Assembly: GCA_019637095.1 (NCBI GenBank)
Contig: JAHBWG010000004.1
Location: forward strand, 62,001 to 126,000
DNA from: Sandaracinaceae bacterium
GTDB taxonomy: Bacteria; Myxococcota_A; Polyangia; Polyangiales; Sandaracinaceae
Reading direction: 5' to 3'
Length of the DNA stretch: 64,000 nt
Shown: positions 36,915-45,461 of the stretch, in pieces
Position numbering within the stretch: the first letter of the stretch is position 1
How the letters are laid out: each line of letters starts with the position of its first letter
Notes under the pieces: generated by a model
What the model was told of the DNA's origin: nothing
Seen by the model: the letters and a program-made list of their open reading frames with translations, nothing else
The model's database searches: none
Made by a program: the position numbers and the translations under genes

Positions 36915-37463
36915 TCAGGGCGCCGGGCACTCGCAGGTCGCGTCGGCCTCGCGGGCGCTCTGGGCGCCGCAGCACTCGAACATCAGCTCGCGTAGGCGGG
37001 CCCGGGCGCGAAAGAGGCGCACCGACGCGGCGTTCGGGGTGAGGCCGAGGGACTCGGCGGCGTCGTTCACGCGCTCGCCGCCGACGTCGACGCGCTCGAC
37101 GAGCGCGCGGGTGAGCGGCGGGAGCCGCTCGAGCAGCCGCGACGCGCAGCGGCAGCCGGGGTCGGCCGGCAGCTCGGTCGTCAGCTCGGGCGGCGCGTCC
37201 GTCACGAGCTCGCGCCGCCGCGAGGCGCGCACGCGCGCCCCGGCCCGGCGCACGACCCGCCCGAACCACGCCGGCAGGCGCGTGAGGTCGCGCACCTGAC
37301 CGACGTCGCGCAGCCCGTCGGCCGTCGCCTCCGAGAGCGCGTCGTCCGCGTCCGCCTCGGAGAGACCCAGCCGCACGAGGCGCGCGCGCAGCGACCCGCG
37401 CTCGGCCGCGACGTAGGCCGCGAGCCGAGCGCGCCGTTCGTCGACGCTCAGCGCCGCGGACAC
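36915..37463 (-). CDS. ECF sigma factor with Cys-rich linker and tail (CorE-like)
   Basis: A 182-residue sigma-70-family protein: region 2 at about 12-85 (SEADADDALSEAT, LPAWFGRVVRR) and region 4 at about 110-165 (LPPLTRALVERV, DAAESLGLTPNAASVRLFRARARL). Six cysteines are placed unusually: Cys104-x-Cys106 in the linker, Cys164-Cys165, and Cys177-x-Cys179 in the tail. Myxobacterial CorE-type ECF factors are controlled by metal binding to such linker and C-terminal cysteines. The GTG start at 37463 lies inside the metallothionein-like gene. No anti-sigma gene is visible, which fits self-sensing. Confidence 0.8.
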   Translation of the reverse strand: MSAALSVDERRARLAAYVAAERGSLRARLVRLGLSEADADDALSEATADGLRDVGQVRDLTRLPAWFGRVVRRAGARVRASRRRELVTDAPPELTTELPADPGCRCASRLLERLPPLTRALVERVDVGGERVNDAAESLGLTPNAASVRLFRARARLRELMFECCGAQSAREADATCECPAP

Positions 37464-37612
37464 CGGCACTCGGGCGGGCAGCCGCAGTTCGGCTCGCACC
37501 GGCACTCGGGGCCGCAGCAGCACTCGCCCTCCCGGGGCGTGCGCCCGTTGGCGGGGCAGTTGCACTCCGGACCGCAGCACGGCCCGCACGCGTTCTTCGA
37601 TTCGTCGCTCAT
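37448..37612 (-). CDS. Metallothionein-like Cys-rich small protein
   Basis: A 54-residue protein with 14 cysteines and no aromatic residues. Cys are at 9, 12, 13, 17, 19, 31, 32, 33, 37, 39, 43, 45, 49 and 51, arranged as CxxCC, CxC and CCC. Two related halves each carry CCGPEC(N/R)C. The composition and CxC spacing match soft-metal binding proteins such as metallothioneins. A perfect AGGAGG (37621-37626 on the complement) precedes the ATG by eight bases. Its last 16 bp overlap the ECF sigma gene, so they are co-translated. Metal identity is unknown; copper, zinc or cadmium are candidates. Confidence 0.8.
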   Translation of the reverse strand: MSDESKNACGPCCGPECNCPANGRTPREGECCCGPECRCEPNCGCPPECRCPRR

Positions 37613-37639
37613 GACCACGACCTCCTGTGTCGTCTGGGG

Positions 37640-37679
37640 GACGAGCTGCGTCGAATCTTACTTCCATCGCCAGCGATGG
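37640..37679 (-). promoter_or_regulatory. Candidate ECF-type promoter and operator for the metallothionein/sigma pair
   Basis: Reading the minus strand, GGAAGT (37660-37665) and CGTC (37640-37643) are separated by 16 bases, like ECF -35/-10 elements. A perfect palindrome CCATCGC-TG-GCGATGG (37664-37679 on the complement) overlaps the -35. This would allow autoregulation by the encoded sigma. It is inference from pattern only. Confidence 0.4.
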
Positions 37680-37731
37680 GTCGAACGCGGCTTCGCCGGA
37701 CTGGAGGGGTGCGAAGCACGCCTCGGCGAGC

Positions 37732-40700
37732 TCAGAGCTGCTGGGCGACGCGCCGCCGGAAGCGGATCGCCGGGTCGGACACCCAGAAGCGGGCGAGGTC
37801 GGCGACCAGATCGTCCGATCCGACGTCGGCGCCGAGCGCCTCGTACGCGGCGAGGAGATCGTCGGCGACGAGGAGCGCGGCGCGCGCGGCCATGCGCCGC
37901 ACGTCGCGCACCCAGCGCGCCACGTCGCGCGTCGGCGCGGTCGCGAAGCTCGCGGCGGCCTCTTGCACGCGCCCGCGAGCGAAGAAGCCGATCGCCTTGC
38001 CGACGCGGCGCGTCTCGCGCTCGAGATCCGGCTCGTCCTCGCGCAACGCGAAGCCCGGCTCGAAGTGGCGGACCGAGGCGACGAGGATGCGCTCGAGCGT
38101 GATCGGGTCGATGCGATCGACGGGGTGCAGCAGCCGGCTCATGAGCGCGAGCGGCCGCGCGAGCGCGAACGCGAGCACCGGATCGCGCGCGTCCTCGAGG
38201 CGCGTCGGCACGACGAGCGTCGGCGGGCTGCCCGGGAAGACCGCCGCCCAGTCGAGCTCGCTCGAGCTCACCACGTAGAGGTCGTACTCGGGCACCCCGA
38301 ACACGCGCCCGATCCGATCGGCGAACGTGCGCAGGGGGTGCGGATCACCCTGGCGGATGCGGTCGCGCTTGGAGACGCCGTGCCGGTCGTGGTCGAAGCC
38401 CTCGAGCTTGCCGAGCACGTCGGCGAGCGCGTGCACGAGCCCGGTCGCCGTCTCGTTCAGCGCGCCGTGATCGATGATCTGCTCGAGGCCTTGGCGGCCG
38501 AGGATCCCGCTCGGTGCGCGGGCGACGAGGGTGTGGCGAGCGCGCACCGTCTTGATCTCGGCGTCCGTCGCCTGCTTCATCGCGACGAGCGGCGTCAGCG
38601 CGATGGCCGCGCCGTCGGGCTCGCCGGTCGCGCGGAACACGTCGGCGAGCGCGCGCCACGCGTTCGCGTTCCACGCGTCGATGCCGAGCAGGCGCCGCAC
38701 CTCGACGATCGCCTTGTCGTTCGCCGACACGTCGCGCAGCGCCTTGACCAGCGCGAGCGAGATCGTCGGGTCGGCGGGGCACTCCTCGATCCCCTCGCGC
38801 AACGTCGCGATCGCGCGGTCCGGGCGGTTGTGCGCGGCGCCGAAGACCCACGCGAGCTCGCGATAGGTCGCGGACAGCGCGTTGCCGCCCTTGCCGCGGT
38901 TGCGCTCGACGAACGTCATCAGGCCAGTCGCGTAGTGATCCCAGCTCGCGTGCTCGGGCGCGTTCGCGATCAGCTCCTTGTAGACCTCGGCGGCGCGCTG
39001 CGAGGGGCCCTGGATGCCGAGCGCGGAGAACGCGCTCGCCGCCGCCGCGGCGTTCTGACCGCGCGCGCGCTCGAGCTCCGCGAGCTCCGTGAGGACGTGC
39101 GCCTTCTGCCCGTCCGTCTTGACGACCTGCATGAGCTTCTTGGCGAGTCGCAGCGCCTCCTCGTGTCGGTCGCGCAGGCGCTCGAGCCGCACCAGCGCGG
39201 CGAGCGCGGGCTCGTTGTCCTCGTCGCGCGAGAGCACCACGCGCAGGCTCCGGATCGCGCGCTCCGGGTCGGCGAGGCGCGTCTCGGCGAGCGTCGCGAG
39301 CTTGAGGTGCGCGTCGAGCAGGCGCTGATCGCGCGCCTTCGGGATCAGCCGCTCCAGGGCGAGGGCTGCGTCCTCCCAGCGTCCCGCGCGCTCGAGGTAG
39401 TCGGCCAGCTTGGCGAGCACGCCGAGGTCGTCGGGCGCCTTCTCGAGCGCGCGCTCGGCGGAGACGACGGCCGCGGCGAGGTCGTTCTGCGTCGCCGCCT
39501 GGAGATCGGCGACCGCGAGGTGGAGCTCGGCGGCGCGCTCGCGGCGGCGGCACGCGAGCGCGGCGCGGCCGAGCAGCTCGATGAGCAGCGGCGCCTGGTC
39601 CGGGCGGCTCAGGGTCGCGCGCAGGCCGGCCGCGGCGCGCGCGTCGTCGGGGTCGAGGGAGATGGCCTGCGTGTAGTCCTCGGCGGCTTCGTCGATCTGA
39701 GCGGCCGTCAGCCGCATGTGCGCGGCGCGCAGGAGCAGCCCGACCGCCGCGTAGCGATCGCCCGTGACGTCGCGCTCGCGCTTGGAGGCCTCGCGCGCCG
39801 CGGCGGGGTCCTCCGCGAGGAGCGCGGCGCGGCTGAGCCCGCGCGTCGCGCCGAGGCTCGCGGGGTCGAGCGCGATCGCGGCGCGGAAGGCGGCGAGCGC
39901 CTCGACGGGGCGCCCCTTCGCGAGCAGCAGCTCGCCGACGCGCGTCTGGTGGAACGCGCCGAGGCGCGAGTCCGACGCGACCTCGGCGAGCCGCGCCTCC
40001 ATCTCGAGCTCGCGCGCATGATCGCCGCGCGCGCGCGCGTCCGCCGCGAGCTGCTCGAGCGCGTCGGGGTCGCGCGGGGCGGTCTGAAGGATGCGCTCGG
40101 CGATGGCGGCGGTCGGCGCACCCGCCGCGGCCCGCGCGCGCGCGAGCTCGTGCAGCGTCGCGAGCGTCGCGCGCTCGTCGTCGAGCACCTCGGCCATCTT
40201 CTCGTACGTCGCGGCGAGGCCCGCGTCGTCGCGCGTGCGGCCGTAGATCGACTCGACGGCGAGCAGCGCGCCGACGTGATCGGGGTGCCGCTCGAACACC
40301 GGCCGGAACGCCTCGAGCGCGGGGCCGATCGCGCCTTGCTGCTCCGCGCGGACGAGCGCGGCCCGCAATGAGGCTTGCAATCGTAGAAACGGATCGGTGT
40401 GCGCCGCGGCCTCCGCCTCGAGCGCTTCACCGAGCTCGTTCCACTTGCTCGCCTCGGTCAGGAGGCGCGCGCGCGCGTCGAGCGCCGGGTGATGCAGCGG
40501 GACCTCGTCGAGCGCGCGCTCGTAGAGCCCGAGGGCGCGCTCCGTGTCGCCGAGCCGCTCTTCGACCAACGCGCCGAGCTCGGTCGCCGCGCGGGCCCGC
40601 TCGATCGGCGTGCGCAGCCGACCGATCCGCTGCTCGATCGCCTCGGCGAGCTCGGGCCACGCCCCGACGCGGCGGAGCGCGAGGAGCAGCGCCTCGCGCG

Positions 40701-43332
40701 CCGGCTCGAACTCCGGGTCGAGCTGCAGCGCGGCGCGGTACGCCGCGATGGCGGCCGCCGCGTCGCCGATCTGCGTCTCGTGGATCTCGCCGATGCGGTG
40801 GTGGAGGCGGACCTTGTCTGTCGCGGTGGGCGTGAGCGGCAGGAGGCGGCCGTAGACGGCGACGAGCTCGGCCCAGCGCCCGGCGTCCGACAGCAGCTCG
40901 GCGAGGGTCTCGAGGCTCGCGCGGTGCTTGGGCTGCTTGGCGAGCAGCGCCTCGAGCGCGCGGATCGCGGCGCCGGGATCGCCGCACTCGTAGGCGGTCA
41001 GCGTCGCCGCGCGGTGCAACAGCGCGGCGGCGCGCGCGGGATCCTTGGTCTGCTCGGCTTCCTGTCGCAGCGCGGCGACGACGCGCGCGGGCTCGCCGGC
41101 GCGCGTGCCGGCGCGCACGATCGCGTGGAGCGCCCCGCGGTGCGTGGGCGCGCGCTCGAGCACGCGCTCGTACGCTTCGAGCGCGCCGCGCGCGTCGAGC
41201 AGGCGGTCCTCGCGCACCGCGCCGAGGCGGAACAGCCACATGATCGCCTCGTCGTCGTGCGCCGCCCGCGCGACCGCGCGCTCGTAGAGCTCGGCGAGCT
41301 CGGTCCATCGCGCGGCCGCCGCGTAGAGCCGCGTCAGCGCATCGAAGGCGCGGTGGTGGTCCGGATCGAGGCCGAGCGCCTGCGCGTGATGGCGAGCCGC
41401 GCCCACCGGGTCGCGCAGCTCGCGCTCGAACAGCTCGCCGATCTTGGAGTGGAGCTCCGCGCGCTCCGCCGGCGAGCTCACGCCGTCCTCGACGCGGCGC
41501 TCCCACACCGCGACGACCTCCGCCCAGCGACCCGCCTGCCCGAGCAGACGCGTGAGCGCGAGCGCGGCGGCGCGATGGCCCGGCTCGAGCGTGAGCGTGC
41601 GCTGATACCAACGCTCCGCGCTCGCGGGCTCGCCGAGGAGCTGGTCGTAGACGTGCCCGACGTGGTGGCAGAGCCGCGCCTGCTCGGCCGCGTCCGTGAT
41701 CGCGTCGACGAGCAGGATCAGCGCGTCGATCTCCTCTGCGTGGCGGCCCGCGTCGCGGTGGAGCCGCGCGAGCTCGCGCAGGATCGACGGCTCGCCGGGC
41801 GCCGCCTCGAGCGCCTCGCCGAGCGTCTCGATCGCGGCCTCGGCGTCGCCCATGAGGCGCTCCTCGATGCCCGCGATCGAGACCAGCATCGAGAGCCGCG
41901 CGCTCGCGTCCTCGGCGAGCGAGTGCTCGGTGAGGAGCGCCTCGACGAGCTGAGGCCAGCGGCGCTGGGTCTTGCCGAGGCGCTTGACGTGCGCGAGCGC
42001 GTCGGACGCGTGCGGGTCCGCCTCGAGCGCGGCCTCGTAGAGGGCCGCCGCCTGCACCGGGTCGCGCAGCTGTGTCTCGGTGAGCTGCGCGCGCACGGCG
42101 GTCCACGCCGCGCGCAGCGCGGGGCTCTCGACCGCGTTGGCGAGCTGCGCGTACGTCGCCTCGAGCGGGCCCCAGGCCTTGTCGCGGCGCAGCGCGCGCT
42201 CGATCGCCTTGAGGATCACCACGTTGCCCGGGTCGAGCGCGAGGGCCTCGCGGTAGACGCCGAGCGCGGGCTGCGCCTGGCGCAGCTCCTCCTCCATCAG
42301 CCGCGCCTTGCGGTAGAGCAGGCGCGCGCGCTCCCGAGGCTCGCGGGTGAGGGCGATCTCCGCGTCGTAGAGCGCCGGCATCGTCGCCCATCGTCCGGTG
42401 GCGCCGAGCATGCGCCGCGCGCCGCGGATCGCCGCGGCGTGGTCCGGTCGCGCCCGCAAGGCGTCTTGATAGTGCTGCGCCGAGCGCGCCGGGTCCTCGA
42501 GGCGCAGCTCGTAGAGGCGGCCGAGCTCGTAGTGGAGCTGCGCGGAGCGATCCGCGTCCGCACCACGCGCGAGCTCCGCCTCGCAGAGATCGCGCAGGGT
42601 CAGATCCGCTTCGCGCGCCTCGTCGTCGGGCGAGCGGAGCGCGGGCATCTCGGTCGTCGCCTCGGTCGGCTCCTCGGGGGCGCTCGGGGGTCGCCCCACC
42701 GGGGGCGGTGCCACCGACCCGCGGCGTGGTGGCGCAGATGGTGTGGCTCGGGGCGCGGGCTTGGCGGCGGCCGCGACCGCCTTCGCCTCGGTCGCCGGCG
42801 TCTTCGGCGCGGCGGGAATCTTCGCCTCCGCGGGAGCCTTCGGTGCCGGCGCCGGGGTTCGCGGCGGTGGCGGGGGGACCGACGGTGTGCGCGGCTCGGG
42901 CAGGCTCGGGCGCTTGCGCGGGGTGCGCGGCTTGCTCCCCGACGGCCTCTCGGGCGCGCCGACGGCGACGGGCGGCGCGATGGCGACGGCGGACTGTCGG
43001 GACGGCGGCGGCACCGTCGGCGGCTCGGGCTTCTCCTCGGGCGCGACCTGCGCGGGGTCGGTCGGGTGCTCGTCGAGCTCGGTGAGGTCCGCGTGCTCGG
43101 GCGGAGGCATCGGCGCCGGGACGCCGCTCAGCGTCTTCTCCTTCTTCTTCGGCGCCGGCGGTCGGCCCGGCCGGCCGAGCCCGGGAGCCGGCGGAGGCCG
43201 CGAGATGGGCTGGAGCTCTGCGACGTCGAGCTCACCGGTCGGCGGCTCGAACGCCTGGAGCTCCTCGAGCCCGAGCTCCTCGGTGCCGTCCCCTCGGCGC
43301 CGTCGCTTCTTCCCCTCGACCTCGTCCGCCAT
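37732..43332 (-). CDS. Giant TPR-repeat protein
   Basis: This 1866-residue protein has an N-terminal basic patch (KKRRRRGD) and a Pro/Ala/Lys-rich disordered region to about residue 215. It then runs as TPR-type helices over about 1400 residues, with frequent WAELV.VYER and LDPDHHRAFDAL-type units of about 35 residues. A distinct C-terminal part of about 200 residues (RTFADRIGRVFGVPEYDLYVVSS, ARPLALMSRLLHPVDRIDP) looks globular and is not recognised. No signal peptide or transmembrane helix is evident, so it is a cytoplasmic scaffold. It is separated from the metallothionein promoter by only about 50 bp. Confidence 0.85.
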   Translation of the reverse strand: MADEVEGKKRRRRGDGTEELGLEELQAFEPPTGELDVAELQPISRPPPAPGLGRPGRPPAPKKKEKTLSGVPAPMPPPEHADLTELDEHPTDPAQVAPEEKPEPPTVPPPSRQSAVAIAPPVAVGAPERPSGSKPRTPRKRPSLPEPRTPSVPPPPPRTPAPAPKAPAEAKIPAAPKTPATEAKAVAAAAKPAPRATPSAPPRRGSVAPPPVGRPPSAPEEPTEATTEMPALRSPDDEAREADLTLRDLCEAELARGADADRSAQLHYELGRLYELRLEDPARSAQHYQDALRARPDHAAAIRGARRMLGATGRWATMPALYDAEIALTREPRERARLLYRKARLMEEELRQAQPALGVYREALALDPGNVVILKAIERALRRDKAWGPLEATYAQLANAVESPALRAAWTAVRAQLTETQLRDPVQAAALYEAALEADPHASDALAHVKRLGKTQRRWPQLVEALLTEHSLAEDASARLSMLVSIAGIEERLMGDAEAAIETLGEALEAAPGEPSILRELARLHRDAGRHAEEIDALILLVDAITDAAEQARLCHHVGHVYDQLLGEPASAERWYQRTLTLEPGHRAAALALTRLLGQAGRWAEVVAVWERRVEDGVSSPAERAELHSKIGELFERELRDPVGAARHHAQALGLDPDHHRAFDALTRLYAAAARWTELAELYERAVARAAHDDEAIMWLFRLGAVREDRLLDARGALEAYERVLERAPTHRGALHAIVRAGTRAGEPARVVAALRQEAEQTKDPARAAALLHRAATLTAYECGDPGAAIRALEALLAKQPKHRASLETLAELLSDAGRWAELVAVYGRLLPLTPTATDKVRLHHRIGEIHETQIGDAAAAIAAYRAALQLDPEFEPAREALLLALRRVGAWPELAEAIEQRIGRLRTPIERARAATELGALVEERLGDTERALGLYERALDEVPLHHPALDARARLLTEASKWNELGEALEAEAAAHTDPFLRLQASLRAALVRAEQQGAIGPALEAFRPVFERHPDHVGALLAVESIYGRTRDDAGLAATYEKMAEVLDDERATLATLHELARARAAAGAPTAAIAERILQTAPRDPDALEQLAADARARGDHARELEMEARLAEVASDSRLGAFHQTRVGELLLAKGRPVEALAAFRAAIALDPASLGATRGLSRAALLAEDPAAAREASKRERDVTGDRYAAVGLLLRAAHMRLTAAQIDEAAEDYTQAISLDPDDARAAAGLRATLSRPDQAPLLIELLGRAALACRRRERAAELHLAVADLQAATQNDLAAAVVSAERALEKAPDDLGVLAKLADYLERAGRWEDAALALERLIPKARDQRLLDAHLKLATLAETRLADPERAIRSLRVVLSRDEDNEPALAALVRLERLRDRHEEALRLAKKLMQVVKTDGQKAHVLTELAELERARGQNAAAAASAFSALGIQGPSQRAAEVYKELIANAPEHASWDHYATGLMTFVERNRGKGGNALSATYRELAWVFGAAHNRPDRAIATLREGIEECPADPTISLALVKALRDVSANDKAIVEVRRLLGIDAWNANAWRALADVFRATGEPDGAAIALTPLVAMKQATDAEIKTVRARHTLVARAPSGILGRQGLEQIIDHGALNETATGLVHALADVLGKLEGFDHDRHGVSKRDRIRQGDPHPLRTFADRIGRVFGVPEYDLYVVSSSELDWAAVFPGSPPTLVVPTRLEDARDPVLAFALARPLALMSRLLHPVDRIDPITLERILVASVRHFEPGFALREDEPDLERETRRVGKAIGFFARGRVQEAAASFATAPTRDVARWVRDVRRMAARAALLVADDLLAAYEALGADVGSDDLVADLARFWVSDPAIRFRRRVAQQL

Positions 43333-43440
43333 GTTCGTGCTCCTGATGGGCGCGAGACAGAGCGTACCGCGATCGCGCCGCGGAGGGGCCGACCGTTCGG
43401 CGGGATCGGCGGTCGGCTCGATCAGGGGCGGGTCCCGGGA

Positions 43441-43935
43441 TCAGTAGACCTCGATGTCGGCGCGGCGGTCGCGCGCCCAGCCCGTCTCGTCGGTGCCGCT
43501 CGCGACCTCCTCGCCGAGCGAGCGGGTGGTCAGGCGGCTCTCGTCGACGCCGGTCATCGCGAGGTAGCGGGTCACGCTGCGCGCGCGCTGCTCGCCGAGC
43601 GCGAAGTTGTACTCCTCGGTGCCGCGCGGATCGGTCATGCCGTTCACGCGGGCACGCCCGCTGCGTTGGCTCAGGCACCGCGCGTTCCCGTCGAGCGTCG
43701 TGCGGGCGCGCGCGTCCAGGGTGTTCGAGTCGTAGGCGAAGTAGACCGACTCGATCGCGCAGCCAGAGGTGCTCGCGAGGTTCTCGCCACCGGCGGTGCC
43801 GGTGCCGCGGTTCGTCTGCGCGGTGCCAGCGCCGGCGTTCCCTGCGCGCTCGTCCTCGGCGCTGGAGCTGGAGCCGCAGGCGACCAGCAGCAGCGTGGAC
43901 AGGGCGATCGTGGCGGCGATTCGGGGGCTCTTCAT
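43441..43935 (-). CDS. OmpA/Pal-type peptidoglycan-associated lipoprotein
   Basis: A 164-residue lipoprotein: LLLVACGSS lipobox with Cys20, a Gly/Thr/Asn-rich linker, then an OmpA-like domain. SVYFAYDSNTLD opens the domain; VNGMTDPRGTEEYNFALGEQRARSV is the peptidoglycan-binding segment with its conserved Asp and Arg. It tethers the outer membrane to the wall. A canonical Pal has GHTD where this protein has GMTD, a small change in the motif. No tol genes are adjacent. Confidence 0.88.
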   Translation of the reverse strand: MKSPRIAATIALSTLLLVACGSSSSAEDERAGNAGAGTAQTNRGTGTAGGENLASTSGCAIESVYFAYDSNTLDARARTTLDGNARCLSQRSGRARVNGMTDPRGTEEYNFALGEQRARSVTRYLAMTGVDESRLTTRSLGEEVASGTDETGWARDRRADIEVY

Positions 43936-44084
43936 GATCGTCTTCCTCCAGCCGAGCCTCTGTCGGGTCGGCTTCTCGTCCGCGACGCTCCGCACGGGCC
44001 GTGCCGATCCGCTCTCGCGCTGGCCGCGCCGCGCTCGTGCGGCCGCGTGGGGCACGATGCCTCGCGTCGCGCGACGGCGGGGCG

Positions 44085-45461
44085 TTATGCCCCGTCGGGC
44101 TCGCCGTGGCCCCACCGCTCGAGCTTGCGGTAGAGCGTCTTGCGGTCGAGCCCGAGGATCTTGGCCGCCTGCGCGCGCCGCCCCCCGACCGCGTCGAGCA
44201 CGCGCAGGATGTAGCGCCGCTCCACCTCCTCGAGCGGCACGAGATCACCCGGATCGTCCGCGCTCACGAGCACGTGCTTCTGCGGCTCGAACTCGCGAAT
44301 GCGGCGCGGCAGGTCGTCGACCGTGATCCGGTCGAAGCGCGCGAGCGCGACCGCGCGCTCGACGCAGTTGACGAGCTCGCGCACGTTGCCCGGCCAACGG
44401 TAGCGCAAGAGCGCGCGCGCCGCCTCGGGATCGAAGCCCTCGATCGGCTTGTTCGCGCGCTGCGCGACCCCGCGCAGGATCCGATCGGCGAGCGGCAGCA
44501 CGTCCCCTCCGCGGTCGCGCAGCGGCGGGACCTCGAGCTCGATCACCGCGAGCCGGAAGTAGAGATCCTCCCGGAAGGCGCCGCGCTCCACCGCCTCGAG
44601 CAGATCGCGGTTCGTCGCGGCGACGATGCGCGCGTCGAACGGCACCTCGCCGTCCGCGCCGACGGGGCGCACCCGGCGCTCCTGGAGCGCGCGGAGCAAC
44701 TTGCTTTGCATATGTGCGGGCATCTCGCCGACCTCGTCGAGGAAGAGCGTCCCGCCGTCCGCCTGAACGAACAGGCCGGTGCGCGCCGCGCGTGCGTCGG
44801 TGAACGCGCCCTTCGCGTGCCCGAACAGCTCGCTCTCGAGGAGCGAGTCCGGCAGCGCCGCGAGGTTCACGGCGACGAACGGCCCGCTCACGCGCGCGCT
44901 CGCCTCGTGGAGCGCCCGGGCGACGAGCTCTTTGCCCACGCCGCTCTCGCCGGTCACCAGCACCGTCGCGTCCGAGCCCGCGACGCGCCCGATCGTGTCG
45001 AGGATCTCGCGCATCGCGACGCTCTCGCCGACGAGGCCGCCGGGCGCGGCGCGCGGCGTCGCCTCGCGCAGCCGCTTGAGCTCGCCGCGCAGCTCCTTCA
45101 GCTCGACCGCCCGCCGCAGCGCGTGCGCGGCGAGGTCCACGTCGACGGGCTTCTGCAGGAAGTCGTAGGCCCCGCGGCGCAGCGCGTCGATCGCCGTCTC
45201 CATCGATCCGAACGCGGTCATCAGGATGACCGGCAGGTCGGGCCGCACCGCCCGGATCTGCTCGCACAGCGCGAGCCCGCTCATCGGCTGCATCGCCACG
45301 TCCGACAGCACCGCGTCGAACGCGTCCTCGCCCACCGAGGCGAGCGCGGCGGGGCCCGAGCTGGCCGTCGTCACCTCGAAGCCGCGGCGCGTGAGCCCGC
45401 GGGCGAGCGTCTCGGACAGCGCCGCCTGGTCGTCCACCACGAGCACGCGCGGCGGGCTCAC
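44085..45461 (-). CDS. NtrC-family sigma-54-dependent response regulator
   Basis: A 458-residue regulator: receiver domain (Asp54 phosphoacceptor in LSDVAM, Lys in FLQKPVD), AAA+ domain with Walker A GESGVGKEL, the sigma-54 contact loop reading GAFTDA instead of the usual GAFTGA, Walker B GGTLFLDEVGE, and a C-terminal Fis-type HTH (QAAKILGLDRKTLYRKLERW). The GTG start overlaps the kinase stop as GTGA, so they form a two-component operon. Confidence 0.95.
   Translation of the reverse strand: MSPPRVLVVDDQAALSETLARGLTRRGFEVTTASSGPAALASVGEDAFDAVLSDVAMQPMSGLALCEQIRAVRPDLPVILMTAFGSMETAIDALRRGAYDFLQKPVDVDLAAHALRRAVELKELRGELKRLREATPRAAPGGLVGESVAMREILDTIGRVAGSDATVLVTGESGVGKELVARALHEASARVSGPFVAVNLAALPDSLLESELFGHAKGAFTDARAARTGLFVQADGGTLFLDEVGEMPAHMQSKLLRALQERRVRPVGADGEVPFDARIVAATNRDLLEAVERGAFREDLYFRLAVIELEVPPLRDRGGDVLPLADRILRGVAQRANKPIEGFDPEAARALLRYRWPGNVRELVNCVERAVALARFDRITVDDLPRRIREFEPQKHVLVSADDPGDLVPLEEVERRYILRVLDAVGGRRAQAAKILGLDRKTLYRKLERWGHGEPDGA

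Noticed and set aside
33860-37042. 1060-residue frame over thrS and serC
   Set aside because: It lies across two confidently identified genes and is Arg/Ala-rich, typical of high-GC shadow frames.
40399-44133. 1244-residue plus-strand frame opposite the TPR gene
   Set aside because: Antisense to a well-patterned TPR protein; composition is Arg/Glu/Leu shadow.
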